Origin: Zygnema cylindricum
Lineage: Eukaryota > Streptophyta > Zygnematophyceae > Zygnematales > Zygnemataceae
Length of the DNA stretch: 64,000 bases
Assembly (NCBI GenBank): GCA_037447655.1
Contig: JBBHKE010000879.1
Coordinates: 164,416 to 228,415 of the forward strand
Direction of reading: 5' to 3'
The notes beneath the pieces are model-generated. The model ran no database searches and was not told the DNA's origin. It saw nothing but the letters and a program-made list of their open reading frames with translations. Below are positions 12,499 to 24,376 of this stretch, piece after piece. The position numbers and the translations under genes are program-made. The stretch's first letter is position 1. Each line of letters starts with the position of its first letter.

Positions 12499-13458
12499 TG
12501 TTTTTTTTTGTCTTTTACTGTCATATACACTGTATCATTATTGATTTGCTTCTCCTAGCAAACCATCCTCGATGATCGAGTGAGAAAGTAATTAGCCAAG
12601 AAACTGCGGTTGGTCTGTTTTTGCCTCTTTTTCTTGTAAATGTTACTGCAGGGAAAAAAAGAAAAAAACAAACAAACATTAATTCAGTTTGCACCTGTTC
12701 CTTGAAGAAGCTGAACCACAGCTGAGTCAAAAAGAAGCAATTGGTAGGAAACTATTCTTTAGTGTATCATAATAAATACATTTCCGCAGCGGCAGAAGTG
12801 ATAGGTTGAATGGACATTGTAGACCAGGCAATATCTAAAATGTAGAAGAGTAGCTGGTTGTGGTCAATACATGAAAGGATGGACATAGGTTATGTGGCCA
12901 GATAATCCAACACTCCTGAATCTATTGGCCCTTTTTGAATTATTAAAAGAACTAGTTTTTTAAGAAAGCGTGATGGTGAACTACCTTGAGTACATGGGGA
13001 ATTAAAGAAACAAACACTTGGGAATTAAAGAAACAAACATTTGGAAGTGGTGAAGTTGCTAATGGTGTGAAGTGGTGGTGGTGGTGGTGTTTTTTTGCTA
13101 ATTGCTTGTATTTATTGCTTCTTGCAATAATTTTGCAATTAAGCGTTTGATGATTTACTTTTTATGTTTTGGAATTGTTGCAACTGTTTGGTACTTGCTA
13201 CACCGTAAAGGTATGGTGAGACATTAGACACACCAATTTCTGACGCAAACAACCATAAACTCCGGCGATGACCAGTAAGAATATTTGCAGAGTAAGTCCT
13301 GAAGAAATTGTTAGCTTAGGGTTCGAGTTGGCAGTAATAAAACTAATTCAGTTTCGCATGTTAACCGTTTCAAGAGTTGTAGTGTTAAGAAATTGACAAG
13401 TAGTAATATCAACGCTATTTTGAGGGTCAGGGGGCAAAAATAACAGGCAACACCTCTA

Positions 13459-13657
13459 CACCGCCCATCTGTATTAGTGTTAAAGAAAAATTAGTGTCAA
13501 TGCGAAATTAGAATTAATATTACTAATTTAGTGCAAGGTGACGTGGCTTTTTTTGGTCCACTTCCTTAAATAATGTTGTTAACACTATTTTGTGATTTTT
13601 GACCCAAGAAAGTCGCGACAGAATTAGTGTTATTAACACTGATAACGATGGGCGGTG
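13459..13657. mobile_element. TA-flanked MITE, 199 bp
   Basis: The left end CACCGCCCATCTGTATTAG and the right end, whose reverse complement is CACCGCCCATCGTTATCAG, form 25-bp imperfect inverted repeats. TA dinucleotides flank both sides (13457-13458 and 13658-13659), as expected for Tc1/mariner-type insertion. It has no coding capacity. Confidence 0.8.
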
Positions 13658-14753
13658 TAGTGACACACCGGTGTAGTGTCCTGAGAGTGTGAAGAAACTG
13701 TATCATCTCACTCACAAACCAAAAGTACTTGGTCGGAAGAATTATTGCTTATTTGTTAAACTTCACAATTCCCCTGCTTGAAAATAGAATTGGTAAACTA
13801 TTGGCACTTACAGTTGTTGTTTAGAACTGTTAAAATCAACTACGCCAAATTGTGAATTGCTAACTTATCAGCATGAACAGTGGTAAAAATACATTTTGTC
13901 ACGCGGATATTAATGAGCAGATGATTTATATAATGTCATAAGTAATAATTTTTTACTTTGGATTAGAATAGCACTTGCTTGGAAATAGAGTGACTAACTC
14001 CGAAAGTGGTGGCAATGTACTTGTGATGATGAATATGTCTTGCCATGAGTAAGTTGGAAATACGCCAATATGGTAACAAACAGATACTCCATCACTGTTG
14101 GCCATAAGAAGGTGCAAGTCATACATATCTTTATAAAAACGAGGTACATGAGTAAGCATATTCACCTCTGCGCTTGCTTGCTGCCGTAATAACAATATGC
14201 AGCCAACTAAGTCTCACGAAAAAAAACCCAAAACTTCCACCTTCCACATCCACAATTTTGAAAACGTAGGTGGATGAATCATAGTCCAGACGAGGCAAAA
14301 ATCGAGACTAAAAATCCGGACGTTTTGTCGTTATGTGATGATTTTGACCTTCTATTGATGGCTGGACTTCAAAAACCATGACCGCATCACAAAGACATGA
14401 TTTTGGCATGGAAGACTTCAATCACCATGGCAATTTCACATACCAGTGATTACATCAGAGGTATCTGTTTGAAGAGTAATTGAATAGAATTAGAACAGTA
14501 TTTAACAGAATATTTGATACCACAATATACACTTCATTGTCACACAAAGTAAGTCAAGCGAGAAGTGTAAACAAAAGCGATAATCTATGTTCGATAGAAT
14601 CATCACATCATAATTTCCATGATTTAGTACCACTAGTACGGAATGACGAAGATAGATACGATAATCGAACCCGCTACATTAAGTATATCGTTGTCATATC
14701 GTACAAATGATGTCCTTGAAAAACTGTGTAAATTGACGGACGGTTATCAAACC

Positions 14754-14866
14754 GGGCATAATCATTTTGCATTCTCTTCTGCCATTCAAACCAGACTAGT
14801 GAATAACAGGGCATAATCATTTTGCATTCTCTTCTGCCGTTCAAACCACACTGTAGTGAATAACAT
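14754..14866. repeat. Tandem duplication of about 55 bp, two copies
   Basis: The unit starting GGGCATAATCATTTTGCATT and ending AGTGAATAAC occurs at 14754 and again at 14809. The copies differ by a few substitutions and a short insertion. Confidence 0.85.
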
Positions 14867-15153
14867 ATTACATATAGATTTCATGAAGGTGAAAAGCCAA
14901 CCGAAGAAATTAAACGGAAATATATATTTTAACAGCCAGAAATGGCCTTCTAAATTTAAAATTTCGAAACATTCTTTATGGTACTGCCGTGTAGCTAACC
15001 AATTGCAGGTTCCTTCCTAATCATCATACACAGAATTAGCTCCAATACTTAATCTACCTGAGTACCACCACGGTACAGTAATTTTCATTTATTATCCTAA
15101 GCCTCCCCACCTAATAAATGGTCCACAAACAACTATGCTCAAATGTAAATGTT

Positions 15154-18100
15154 TTACACTTCTGCAGGCTTGCTCTGAGGCTCAGGAGCAAACAATTTGA
15201 CCCCAGCATTGTCACCATGGTCCATGTTGTAGGCAGATCCACCATGGCGAGTGGCATCCATTCCTGCTATCTCATCATCGGGAGGAATTCGCAGAAGGTT
15301 GAGCTTATGTAGAAGGAAGAACAGTGGTCCCATTGTCACAGACACCCATCCAAAAATTGTAACAATTTCCACAAGCTGAGCGGCAAGAAGCTTTCCTCCA
15401 CCTCCGTAAAAGACCCCGTACTCAGTGGACGAATCTCGAGCATATGTTTGCATAACATACTCCTGCTTTGCAAGAAGACCTGCGTTTGAAGAGTGACGTA
15501 AATCAACATAAGACGCCATATTAACTACATGGAGAAAATAAAAAAACATGGTTTTTGAAACCTCCAGTGTTTGTCAGAGTTTCAGGATAAGGTTTAATGA
15601 GAGTTTTTAAGTTTTTACACAACAACGACTTACCAACAAAGAGAAGTCCGAAAGAGCCACAGCCAAAATGAAGCTGTGTTGCTTCAAGTGGGTCATCAAA
15701 TTTGAATACAGCAGAGATCATATTTCCACCAATCAAAACCCATGCTGCACAGAATCCGCACAGAATTGCCGCCCATGGCTCAATGACAGCACAACCAGCT
15801 GTCACACAGGCAAGTCCTCCGAGGAGTCCATTGCAGACGTCAGGTACATGCCACACTCCCTGCAAGGCAAAAGATCATGTAAAATAAAATAAGTGAAACA
15901 GAAAGACAACACAAAGGAATCAAGTTACCATGTAAACAAAAAGAATCAGAAGAGAACACGAATAAACAAGACAGGAAAAAAGTATAGGAATCAGGTTACA
16001 AACGTAAGAAAGGAAAGAATGAAGAGGATTGCTTACAGTGAGCATTCTTTTGGCTGCAAGGGTGGTAAGTCCAGCCATACAAGCGGACAAAGTAGTGCAG
16101 ACAGCCGCTCGGCCCACAAACGTCCAGTTACCCTGCATTGAATCAGATACAAACACGACGTCACACCACCACCAATCACATAAAATCAAAGACGCCACAT
16201 AATTGCATCAGATCAAGACAAAAGAGAGTCTTAGATGCAAAGATTAATAAAAGAGGTGAAACGCTTACCTGAACATCAGAGTAGGGAAGAGTAATTCTCA
16301 AGTAGGATCCAGGGTTGAATCCGTACCATCCGAACCTGCACAACAGGACCATGGAAACATAAGCCCAAATAGATAGAAAAACTAACAAACAACTTAAAGA
16401 ACGCATGGAAAGATGCAAAAGCGGAATTCAGCAGGAAGTAACGCAGAACAACACATACCAAAGAAGGAAAGTTCCGAGGACAACAAGAGTGGCACTGTGT
16501 CCCTTCATGTCCATAACTTTTCCAGACTTGTCAAAACGTCCGAGGCGGGGACCTTCAATGAGAGCTCCCCACATACCTGAAAAGTGATAAAACAGATGAC
16601 GAATATTCAGCAACAGTTTGGGAAAAAACACACTTAAACACTAACAAAACTGCACAAAAGAGGGTATATACAAACACCGGCACGTGAATAAAAAGGAACA
16701 ACAAAAAAAAACAATCTAACAAAGAGAAGAAAAAAAACGTACCAGCTACCCCTCCCACCATATGTACCACTCCACTTCCTGCGAAGTCAATGGCTCCGGT
16801 ATCAAAAAGAGGGTCTGTCAGGTTAAAAGCACTGAGCCATCCCTTAGGGGCCCACACCCAGTGGACCACAATAGGGTACACAAATCCGGTCAAGACGGAG
16901 GAGTAGACGAGATAGGCGGTGAACTGAGTCCGCTCAGCAATAGAGCCAGAGGTGATACCGGCCGTTGCAATGGCGAAAGCCCACTGAAAAATAAGAAAAA
17001 AAACAGAACGTACCACTCCATCTTTCAGATAGACTCATTAAACATAAAACATACATATACACTGATTTTAAGTTTGGACATAGAGGGAGTGCATTTCAGT
17101 AGTAGTAACCCAAAAAATAGTAGAAAATAAGGAGACCAAGAACGAAAGATGAAACTTCTCAACAGGTTAAAAATCATTGATAGCAAGTAGGCAAGATTAA
17201 GAGACTTCACCTGGTACATCCAGAAACTCCAGTCGTAGCCAGAGACATAATCTGGAATTTGTGAAGATCCGAAGTAGTTTGACCCAATGAAGCCGTTACT
17301 GTGACAATCAGAGAAAAACTTCAGAATGTCGGCACTTCTACAGTCAGAAATACCTAATTGCAATAATTCGTCAACCGAGAAAATAGATACAGAAAAATAA
17401 AACCAGAGTTACAGACCGTAGCTTCTACAACTTCCATAAAACATATTCAGGCTTCTAAAAGCTCAAAAAAACCACGGCAGGAGACCAATAAAATCTGTTG
17501 ACGGCACACCTACAAAAGATATTCTGAACCTTTGGAAAAAGGATCACAAAAACAAAGCGACTCAGTACACGAGGGAGCGCAAAACACAAAAACGACAACA
17601 GAAGATATTGAAAATGATTAAAATATATTTTGGGGACGTACTTGTCGCCATCTGACTGAATTCCGTACGCAAAACCGAATCCGAAGAGGTAAAAGGACAG
17701 TCCTCCACAGCAGGCGTCGAGCACATTGGTGAGCATGATGTTCATCGTATTCTTTGCTCGCACCGTTCCCGCACAGAGCATGGCGAATCCGAGCTGCAGG
17801 GACAGTTCACAGGTTGCAAAATGGAGAACGAGGACAGGGACGGCAATTGCAGATTGACAGAGTGAGCGAAACGGCAGATATACGATATTGCAAGCGGAGT
17901 GGGATGCAGTAAATAAGAAGGTAGAGAGCAAAGACAGGAGGAGGATATTGCAGATTGAGAAAAGAAAAGGGTAGGGGTAGGACATGGCAAATTTATATGG
18001 CGAGACATAAGGCAAGTTTAAAGTTTGACGACTGCAAGCATAGAACCATAACACGAACCATCAAGAAAAACCGCAAGAAAAAAGGAGCTAAATTATACAA

Positions 18101-18543
18101 CCACTACCTAATCATCTCAAACTGGAAGGGGGCCTCTGGCGGGGCAAAGAAACACAAATTTCAAAACATTCACAAAATGAGTTTCAGCGAAGGTCGGAAA
18201 GGTAGAGAAACCAAAAAAATGAGAACCACACTAAATGGGAAGAGATCGAGGGCTTTCAAGATGAAGGAAGCACACAAACCTGCATGGCGAAAACAAGGTA
18301 GGTGGAAAACAGAAGAAATGTGTTGTCAATGGCCAGTGTAGTCCACTGCATTTGAATTCCCATATAATTGAGTTTCCCGCAGATAAAATTAGCCAAGTAT
18401 TCTGCTGCAACAGTTGATACTGCGCCAGTAGTGAGGTTGCCTTGAAGGAACGACATCTCATCGGAGCTGCATGTGAATGAAGCCAAAGAAGACGAATAAA
18501 ACGTGGGGGCCGGGAAGTCGGCGGCAGTATTTCCCGTCACCAT
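15154..18543 (-). CDS. AMT1: Ammonium transporter, AMT1 subfamily
   Basis: Nine exons on the minus strand (18543-18280, 17793-17642, 17298-17211, 16983-16743, 16576-16459, 16335-16269, 16132-16037, 15859-15634, 15524-15154) join in phase at GT-AG sites into 540 aa. Plant AMT1 proteins run near 500 aa. The ATG at 18543 has a GCAGCCATGG context; the open frame further upstream has no ATG. Plant AMT1 signatures are [34 protein letters not shown], the VVHMVGG pore histidine, [16 protein letters not shown] and QLHFGCG with the second pore histidine. The family moves ammonium across the plasma membrane as a trimer. The C-terminal tail keeps [10 protein letters not shown]. Its Thr (about residue 509) matches the threonine whose phosphorylation closes Arabidopsis AMT1;1, so trans-inhibition is probably conserved. 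The long Ser-rich N-terminus before the first helix exceeds that of land plants. Confidence 0.96.
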
Positions 18544-20451
18544 GGCTGCGGCACACAGGGAACCCCTCCCTTGCAGGGACTTAGACGCGGAGAAAACTAG
18601 AATGGAACTCCTCGAGGAGATGCAGAATCTTGCCACACCAGGCTGGCTAGAAACCACTGTGATGCCAACGAATTACTCGAAGGAACAAATATGAAGACTC
18701 GGAGAGTTACAAGCTGCCCGAAAAGAAAAACATTTTGTGGTAGGATGGACGGACACTGTGCTAAATACATGAAAATCGACGGTTGGGTATGGGTGACAGA
18801 AAAATGTTTTTGTCAGAACGTTTTTGGACATGAATGACGGCTAAGATCGGCATTGGATTGAATCGGACGGATAAACGAAAAGGGATGCTGTCACACAAAA
18901 TCTTCTGTCTGACGGATTGCCACGTTTGTGAATCGGCAGGGGAGTGACGACTAGGGATGGTTACAATTTTGTATATCACGTCATGAGCCGTACAAATCTA
19001 GCCCCGTCAAAGGATTCAACCAATGATAACTCCGGTGGTAGAGTACGGAGGCAATTCGTTACTCGGCTACTCCGCGTCTGATCGCCGCATACACCGTACA
19101 AAGTTCTGTAGCATGAAAAGTTACGGGTAGCGACTACAGTAGTCCTGTATTGTAGTGTCTCACTGTCGACCAGCTTTTGTTCAAAATGTAGTACGATACA
19201 AGTACTTTTTTGTCTCGCTCATCCAAAAACGACAAAGAGAAATAAAACTACTGGTCAGCGTGGAAAGCAAAAACCCACGTGACTCACTTCCTGGACAGTT
19301 CTAACAAATGGTGATGCAGAGCCAGTCTTCCCTGGCAAGAATCCACAATATCGTCACAGATAGTGATGCAATCCGAGATATCACGTGAAGGTTTTTGGAG
19401 ATCGCCATTCGTTGATAGTTTTTGACGACTGTGCAACTAGAATCATCCGTACAGAGATCTTCTAGACCGTATCGGAAAGCCCTGCTTGTCATCAGCGGAG
19501 TGACAGGTGAAATTTTGTCTTTTACGCGCCAGCACCTTACCAGTTAAAAGACCTGGACGCTGAGACCCGTTGAAGACTGGCAGCTTCTGTGTACTGTTGT
19601 AAAAAGAAAGAATTCAAATGCGAGATGACATTGGTGGCGTACGTTACATTAGGTTCAATTTAAGAATTAGAAGTTTAGAACCCGAGTATAGTACGAGTAT
19701 CGTACGCTATTTTTCTTATTCGCACAGACAAGTACCCGCAGTTCGGGTTTTCAAGAAGGTAAGCCATAATTTAGGGCTTAAATGTACACCAATGGGGAAC
19801 AGACGCCCCAATTAACCGTGTGATTTTCTGCAGGAATCACCTTAATTTTCGGGGGTAAAGTGGGGGATAACAAATTAACAATATATTATTGGTGTACAGT
19901 GATTCTGCCAGTTCTACCGGAAGTGAAACTTGAGCGCAGAAAAGTATGCTGACAGAGTGACAGGTGACGATAGAAATATATATTTTCATATTTTCCCTGA
20001 AAGATGTCTCGGATTCCGTACACAAACAGTCTACAAACAGATCGAAGCGGGTGATGGGGAGACTGACGTACTCTGGCCGTCATCCACGCTACAGCCAAAA
20101 ATCTCGTGATAAAGTACGAGCGTAGTGTACGCGTACTCACAGTTTTGATTTGTACGCACGAAAGCGGTTCGTACAATGTACGCTGTCCTTTCCACTGTCG
20201 TGAGCGCAGAAGTCCGACGAATCGTCGCCGCTGCAGGAAGCGTGCGTTGACAGGGCAGGAATCTGACCGGTTCGGTGACTGTCCACACGCAGGGATATTT
20301 TCCGTCGTAACGTAAAACTCCCTAGCAGTCGTGCATTCGTCGTCCAAAGCCTGTTATGTCTGTCGTCTGTCCTATGTCGTAACTTTTACTTCCCGACAAG
20401 CGTAACATAAGAGGCTGTGTGTACGATGGGAAATCAGCCCCGGTTTCTTAG

Positions 20452-20727
20452 CATAGTTCAAAAGTAGGTGAAAGTAGGCCCATACAATATGCCTATTGTA
20501 TGCAAAAGATACAATATGACCTTAAGACCCATATTGTATTCGGACATATTCGGACCAATTAAAACATTCGGACCAAAAAAAAATGTTTACAACGTCAGAT
20601 TCGGACGATCGGACGGTCGCTGATCAAAGTAGCGATCTAAGAAGATCACATGAAAAGCTCATAACACAACTTACGATAAAGGTGCCGACCAAAGGCCCAC
20701 CATAAAAACGCCTACTTTTGAACTATG
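20452..20727. mobile_element. hAT-like nonautonomous element, 276 bp
   Basis: Terminal inverted repeats CATAGTTCAAAAGTAGG (20452) and CCTACTTTTGAACTATG (ends 20727) match perfectly. An 8-bp direct repeat, TTTCTTAG, lies on both sides (20444-20451 and 20728-20735). An 8-bp duplication with short TIRs is the hAT signature. There is no coding content. Confidence 0.85.
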
Positions 20728-20742
20728 TTTCTTAGGTGATTG

Positions 20743-21231
20743 ATAGCCTATTCCCACCGGAGCATTTGTAACTTTTTGCCCATTCCGATGATTTTCCCAT
20801 AACTCATCGGAAAACGGGAGTTGTTCACACCAAAATTTTGGCACTTAACTCCAATTGAAGGTGTTCTATGACACGTCACACGCTTTGACGTCATCAAACA
20901 AAGGAGCGAAAAAAAACCTGCAGATTTTCAAATTTACTATGTTCGAAGGACGACGACTGTGGTTCAAAGTCCTGCAGCTTTTTCGCGGGATTACAATGAA
21001 ATAGCCATTCGGATGTTGTTTTTGCTACGTCAGCTTTTCGGGTTACCGTTGGTCTGTTTCATAGAAATACGCTACTTTAACTCGACTTCAATATCCCCCA
21101 ATATGTTGAGGTAGTTTGTACGATTTTCCGAAAAATTCCGAAAACAAAAAAGTCGGTGCTCGGAAATCAGTACATTATTCGAACGCCCGTCTAATGCGGA
21201 AGTGATTTTTTTTCCGGTGGGAACAGGCTAT
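20743..21231. mobile_element. TIR element, 489 bp, no clear target duplication
   Basis: ATAGCCTATTCCCACCGGA at 20743 pairs with its reverse complement ending at 21231, with one mismatch (A/G). The adjacent bases do not show a clear direct repeat. It lies between two hAT-like insertions, so the flanks may have been altered. Confidence 0.65.
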
Positions 21232-21242
21232 GAGCCGCAAAC

Positions 21243-21637
21243 CATAGATGTCCTATTCGTATGGATTTGAACTTTTTTCCGAGAACTACGTAGTATCCGC
21301 TTGTTTCGTAAACTTCGTACGGTTCACACTGTATGGTATATTGTACGGACATAAAAACAAAAAATGTTGCTTCATTTGTGCAAGCGTATTTTCATGTCTC
21401 CCACTCCGTCTTCATATAGCCACCGTTGGAGACGCCGTAAATTCCGCCGCTCGCCCCTAGTTCGTTGTACTTTTCAGTTTTTCAGGGTATTGAATACTTT
21501 TAATTTTTGAAATTTGAGAGTCAATAAAAAGTACGAATTTTACGACGAATTTTATAAAATTTGAAATTGTTTTATGCGCACTCTACGTAGTATTCGTTAG
21601 TTTATTCCATGCGTTTTATGTACATAGGACATCTATG
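21243..21637. mobile_element. hAT-like nonautonomous element, 395 bp
   Basis: A perfect 14-bp TIR, CATAGATGTCCTAT at 21243 and its complement ending at 21637. The 8-bp direct repeat CCGCAAAC flanks it at 21235-21242 and 21638-21645. It shares the initial CATAG with the element at 20452 but not the rest of the end. Confidence 0.85.
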
Positions 21638-21642
21638 CCGCA

Positions 21643-21673
21643 AACCCTAAGAATCACGGTGATTCTTAGGGTT
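21643..21673. repeat. Perfect 15-bp-arm inverted repeat
   Basis: AACCCTAAGAATCAC, one G, then its exact complement GTGATTCTTAGGGTT. It overlaps the right target duplication of the neighbouring hAT-like element. It could be a hairpin scar or a two-ended junction; function is unknown. Confidence 0.8.
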
Positions 21674-22019
21674 TTCGGCTCACTGATTGGCAATTGCGTT
21701 CAGTTCAGTTACGTCCTGTCACAATCACGGTTAAGAACCCTTTCTGTGCGCGAATGGTACAGTAGAGATGCGTGCCGCGTTGCACTGAAACGGGTTGCCA
21801 ATCAAGCCAGCCGCTATGTACTGGTTGGTACTTGGTGAGCGACAGCGATGCTTTGTCGATTTTCTTGCTGGGATTCGATAATTGAATATCGATACGATAT
21901 GAGTTACAATTTCAATCACCCGATACGTAGCCGATGTAAATCGAGAAATGATTATACGAACGGACGACGATAAAACTTTAAAACCCTCAATCACAAAGCC
22001 TAAATTTGAAGCGTTCGAG

Positions 22020-22115
22020 GCTCTTCTTGGGGACGAGGAGGAGAAAGAAGGGAGGAGGGATGGTTAAAGGGGGAGAGGGAGAGGGAGAGGGAGGGGGGGG
22101 GGAAGGGGGAGGAAA
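22020..22115. repeat. Purine-rich GAGGGAGAGGG tract
   Basis: Nearly pure G/A on the + strand, of the same style as the tract at 5515. No coding meaning. Confidence 0.75.
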
Positions 22116-24376
22116 TTTCAACTGTTGATCGGTACGAACTGCACAATGCATCCAATAAAACCAAAAAATAACAAAGAGTCAAAGTGAGTTTTGGCAATAC
22201 TTTTGAACTTATCTAACCAGAAATCTGATAAGAACAAATACAACAGTACGAACATATTTTCCTTGAGCTTTCAAATTTTCTGTAAAGTGAAGGTGCACGC
22301 CACGTGGCGGCGCAGAAGCTTTTTGGATCTTCATATGTAAAAAATGTACTATCGATTCATTGAGGTTAAATTTGCTGCTCAGTCGAACTTCCACAGAGCT
22401 GCAGAAGGAATTAGACAAAAAAAAATGAAATATAGTGTGGCGATAGTGAGCATCTCCATAGGCCCAGCATTTTGTAGAAGGCCAAAAGGATTTGCACAAT
22501 TATCATTACTGAAACTGTCCTCCTCTCCGTTTCACTATAGTCCAGACTCACTATGCCTTTTCTTCTGTTGCGTGCACACCATAGGTTTAATGTGCGAAAT
22601 GCTATGGAAACACTGTATGTGGTTAACTTATTCTATATGGATATTATTCACAAAAAACTTGTACAATACACGCAAAATAAAGGTTGACTAGGTGTAGAGT
22701 TTCCAGGCGTTTTCACACTTTCGACTTATGAAAGAAACATATTTGAATTCTTCAGCAACTGAACGATTTGTTTCACTTGATTTAAAAAAAATAAAATCCA
22801 GACAATACAAGTCATGCTGAATTCGACAGGCAAGAAAGAAAAATTCCTGGAGACCTGTAAAATGTTAAATTTTTCCAAAATTTCAATTGATAAACAATCT
22901 TCTCACTGAAGTATTAATGATGACACTGTCATATGCAGTTTGAAGATATATCAAAAGTGTTTATATGTGTTCCAAAAATATACCAAAAAATATCACCGAA
23001 CAACAAAAACAAAACAAACAAAAAGGAAATGAATTGTGTTTTGCTTTCCATGTAAAGCATGCAGATTAAAAAATTATAATTCTCAAAAATTATTCAGCTC
23101 AGCATGTATAATTTGCAGCTTTATTTTCGAACAAATTGACATTAACTTAAATACGAACAGATCGAGTGTAAGCTGGTCTTTTGTAACACAAACTTATTCA
23201 GCAACTGCAAATATTCTTCCTCCATATTTCTCATTTTTCAAAAAACAAGACATTCCTAAATAGGAATCACCACCAATTTCCTAAACCCACATACTTTAAA
23301 TTCTTTGAAAAAAGCTCACACCAAATTTCCAATCTAAGCTTCAAAGCCAACTCTCCTCGCATTTACTTTTCTTAGTATTGAATGTACGGACTGTGAAGTA
23401 ATGCAATTCGCACACACAATTACCTTCTGAAACCACGATTCAAAAATGTGAAAACAATTGGAAAACACTACATGAGATTACTCAATACTCCACAAGCTTA
23501 ATACAGTAAAATGCGCATGTAGTTTAAGAAAACATTTACAATGTTTCATATTTTTGTTGTACATTTGGAGTATGTATTAAGACCTAAACTTGGTCCAAAA
23601 CTTTACGCAGTGATGAAGAAAATAAAGGAAAAGGACAAAAAATATGTCCATAAATAATACAGCTTTTTTTGTACTTGACGCATACCATGAATGGGACAAA
23701 ATAGTGATTAAACATCAAGAAAATGCTGAAATATTGTGCTTTCAGCTGCAGTGTTGAAAAGAATTGTCATATCAATAGCTTAGAATAAAGGAGAGATGCA
23801 AAACGTCACCTTCTTAATCTTTCCTTTACTTTACCACATTAATTTTCACCATAATATGCCAAACGAATCAAAATTCAAAATCTCACAACTGCAGAGAGTG
23901 AGACAAGATTAGACATAATGACAGAAAAAGAAGATTGAATTATATTCTTTCAGTGCATCCCCTTGCGAGCAGATGAAAACAGAGCCTTTACATGCAGCCA
24001 TGGCAGAAATTTAACGGAAAACAGAGGCAAGAAACGAGTATTTTTTGCTTTTTCTCTTATTGCCCTAGAAAGTGCGCATGCTGACTTGGCCAACGGATGT
24101 TTCGTAAGAGATTTTCCTCAATTTCTTTTCATTTTGTTTGTAAATTCTGACCTGTTTCAAATTTTACATTGTAGCATTTTCCCATGGTTTTTATAATTGT
24201 TTCTACTCTCATCTGTGCCCATGTCCGTAGTATGATGTCGCACTTGCTCTAATTGCTTCTAATCTCTGAAGTCATTCCTAAAATATTGACATTCGGCCTT
24301 TCTGACTGGCAGAGTTGGTGAAACTGCAAGGTAATCCAAGGCATTGAAAAAGTTTTGCAATTTTCATTCCTTTAGG

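Larger units (their letters stand above)
12499..15153. other. Intergenic region between convergent F-box and AMT1 genes
   Basis: It holds a 23-bp tandem duplication (12998-13043), a GTG microsatellite (13072-13090), one MITE (13459-13657) and a direct duplication of about 55 bp (14754-14866, unit beginning GGGCATAATCATTTTGC). No coding exon is supported. The two genes converge, so the terminators of both must lie here. Confidence 0.65.
18544..24376. other. Intergenic region upstream of AMT1 and downstream of NAE1
   Basis: No gene is supported in 5.8 kb. It contains three adjacent TIR elements (20452-20727, 20743-21231, 21243-21637), a perfect hairpin at 21643-21673, a purine tract at 22020-22115 and AT-rich unique-looking DNA from 22200 to 24300. 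AMT1 promoter elements would lie just above 18543, but I cannot point to a specific site. Confidence 0.6.
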
